DNA of 5,995 bases from CBDVBD01 sp965372135 (GTDB lineage Bacteria; Electryoneota; RPQS01; CBDVBD01), in NCBI GenBank assembly GCA_965372135.1, contig CBDVBD010000179.1, positions 1 through 5,995 of the forward strand, given 5' to 3'. A model generated the notes under the pieces. That model worked only from the letters and a program-made list of their open reading frames with translations, ran no database searches and was not told the DNA's origin. Below are positions 5,483-5,995 of the stretch, piece after piece (position 1 is the stretch's first letter; the number at the start of each line of letters is the position of its first letter). The position numbers and the translations under genes were made by a program.

Positions 5483-5995
5483 TTATTTTAGAAGGACCAT
5501 CTTTTTGATGTCTTGGAAATTAGAGGTCTTTAGCTGGTAGAAATATACTCCTGAAGATAGATTTGAGGCGTCAAAGAGTATTTGGTGTTGTCCGGCGGGT
5601 TGGCGGGTGTCAATAATTGTGGAGACGAGGCGACCTAAGATATCATAGATTTGCAGGCGTACATGATCGGCAAATGGCAGGTTGTAGGAGAGAGTAGTGG
5701 TGGGATTGAAGGGATTCGGGTAGTTTTGCATTAGTTGATAAGTTGTTATTTCAACTGGTGTTAATTTTCCCACCCATAGTTGGTTGTAGTAGAAGGCTCC
5801 GATGTCGGCGATGGTGCTGTCGGGGTCTAAGGGAGAGTTTGGATCTCCGGCGTCGATGCAGGGAGAACTGGATTGGAGGTGATAATCTCCATTTGATGGG
5901 TTTATGAATAGGGGATCTTCAAAGATATTAAAGTACGTATCGCAAGAATCACCGTTGAAATTTGTGGTGATGACATGACCAAGATACGGTGGAGG
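5483..5995 (-). CDS. C-terminal part of a secreted beta-helix-type protein with a T9SS type A sorting domain (partial, N-terminus outside window)
   Basis: The frame stays open from the TAA at 5483 to the right edge, giving 170 visible residues; the N-terminus is missing. Residues 26-70 contain EDPLF, NGDYHL, SPCIDAG and DIGAFYY. This is the typical ending of right-handed beta-helix ('choice-of-anchor Q'-like) extracellular proteins. From about residue 86, YQLMQNYPNPFNPTTT begins the T9SS C-terminal domain. It continues through LQIYDILGRLV and SGVYFYQL and ends in a short basic/hydrophobic tail (KKMVLLK). In the family, this domain directs export through the type IX secretion system across the outer membrane and is then removed or anchored. 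A GTG at 5771-5773 could be mistaken for a start, but the upstream frame codes for recognisable protein, so it is an internal valine. The binding target of the missing part is unknown. The gene lies 240 bp upstream of the FlhG-like gene on the same strand, with no visible functional link. Confidence 0.9.
   Translation of the reverse strand, partial: PPPYLGHVITTNFNGDSCDTYFNIFEDPLFINPSNGDYHLQSSSPCIDAGDPNSPLDPDSTIADIGAFYYNQLWVGKLTPVEITTYQLMQNYPNPFNPTTTLSYNLPFADHVRLQIYDILGRLVSTIIDTRQPAGQHQILFDASNLSSGVYFYQLKTSNFQDIKKMVLLK

Noticed and set aside
5771..5773. GTG as start of a 96-residue protein holding only the T9SS sorting domain
   Set aside because: The frame is open to the window edge, and the upstream residues form a recognisable cargo ending, so this codon is an internal valine of a longer gene.

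Overview
The window reads like the chromosome of a Gram-negative bacterium of the FCB (Fibrobacterota-Chlorobiota-Bacteroidota) group. Calditrichota, KSB1, Neomarinimicrobiota or Ignavibacteriota-type lineages are the most likely. The main clue is a type IX secretion (T9SS) C-terminal sorting domain with the YPNPFNPTT signature, fused to a parallel beta-helix-type cargo ending of a kind common in those lineages. Base composition is moderate and recognisable Shine-Dalgarno sites are present. The exact phylum is an inference.

All supported genes lie on the minus strand, so the order of transcription runs from right to left. From the right edge: (1) the C-terminal 170 residues of a secreted T9SS cargo protein (5483-5995, cut by the window edge). 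(2) A 240-bp spacer with two small repeat elements and a sigma-28-like promoter candidate (5315-5342). (3) An FlhG/MinD-family ATPase (4343-5242) with no flagellar neighbours in view. (4) An AT-rich spacer with a near-consensus housekeeping promoter (4193-4221) whose -35 box sits in a perfect inverted repeat, a candidate operator. (5) A compact three-gene unit: a small XRE-type regulator (3903-4157), a four-helix small membrane protein (3481-3900, start coupled to the regulator's stop) and a very large CPBP-family intramembrane protease (40-3435). A weak rho-independent terminator at the left edge (7-28, plus strand) suggests a convergent gene just outside the window.

The most interesting content is the three-gene unit. 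The 1131-residue protease is built from two homologous ten-helix modules, each starting with one membrane helix and an extracytoplasmic domain of PepSY-like repeats. Only module 1 keeps the CPBP catalytic motifs (E437-E438-xxx-R442, W467xxxH471, H509xxxD513). In module 2 the equivalent positions are replaced by non-catalytic residues, so the protein looks like a fused enzyme and pseudoenzyme pair. With the autoregulatory-looking XRE gene and the small membrane protein, this could be an envelope-sensing or self-protection system. That function is inference; no substrate can be read from the sequence.

There is no evidence for mobile elements, CRISPR arrays, tRNA or rRNA genes. No gene-free stretch exceeds 300 bases.
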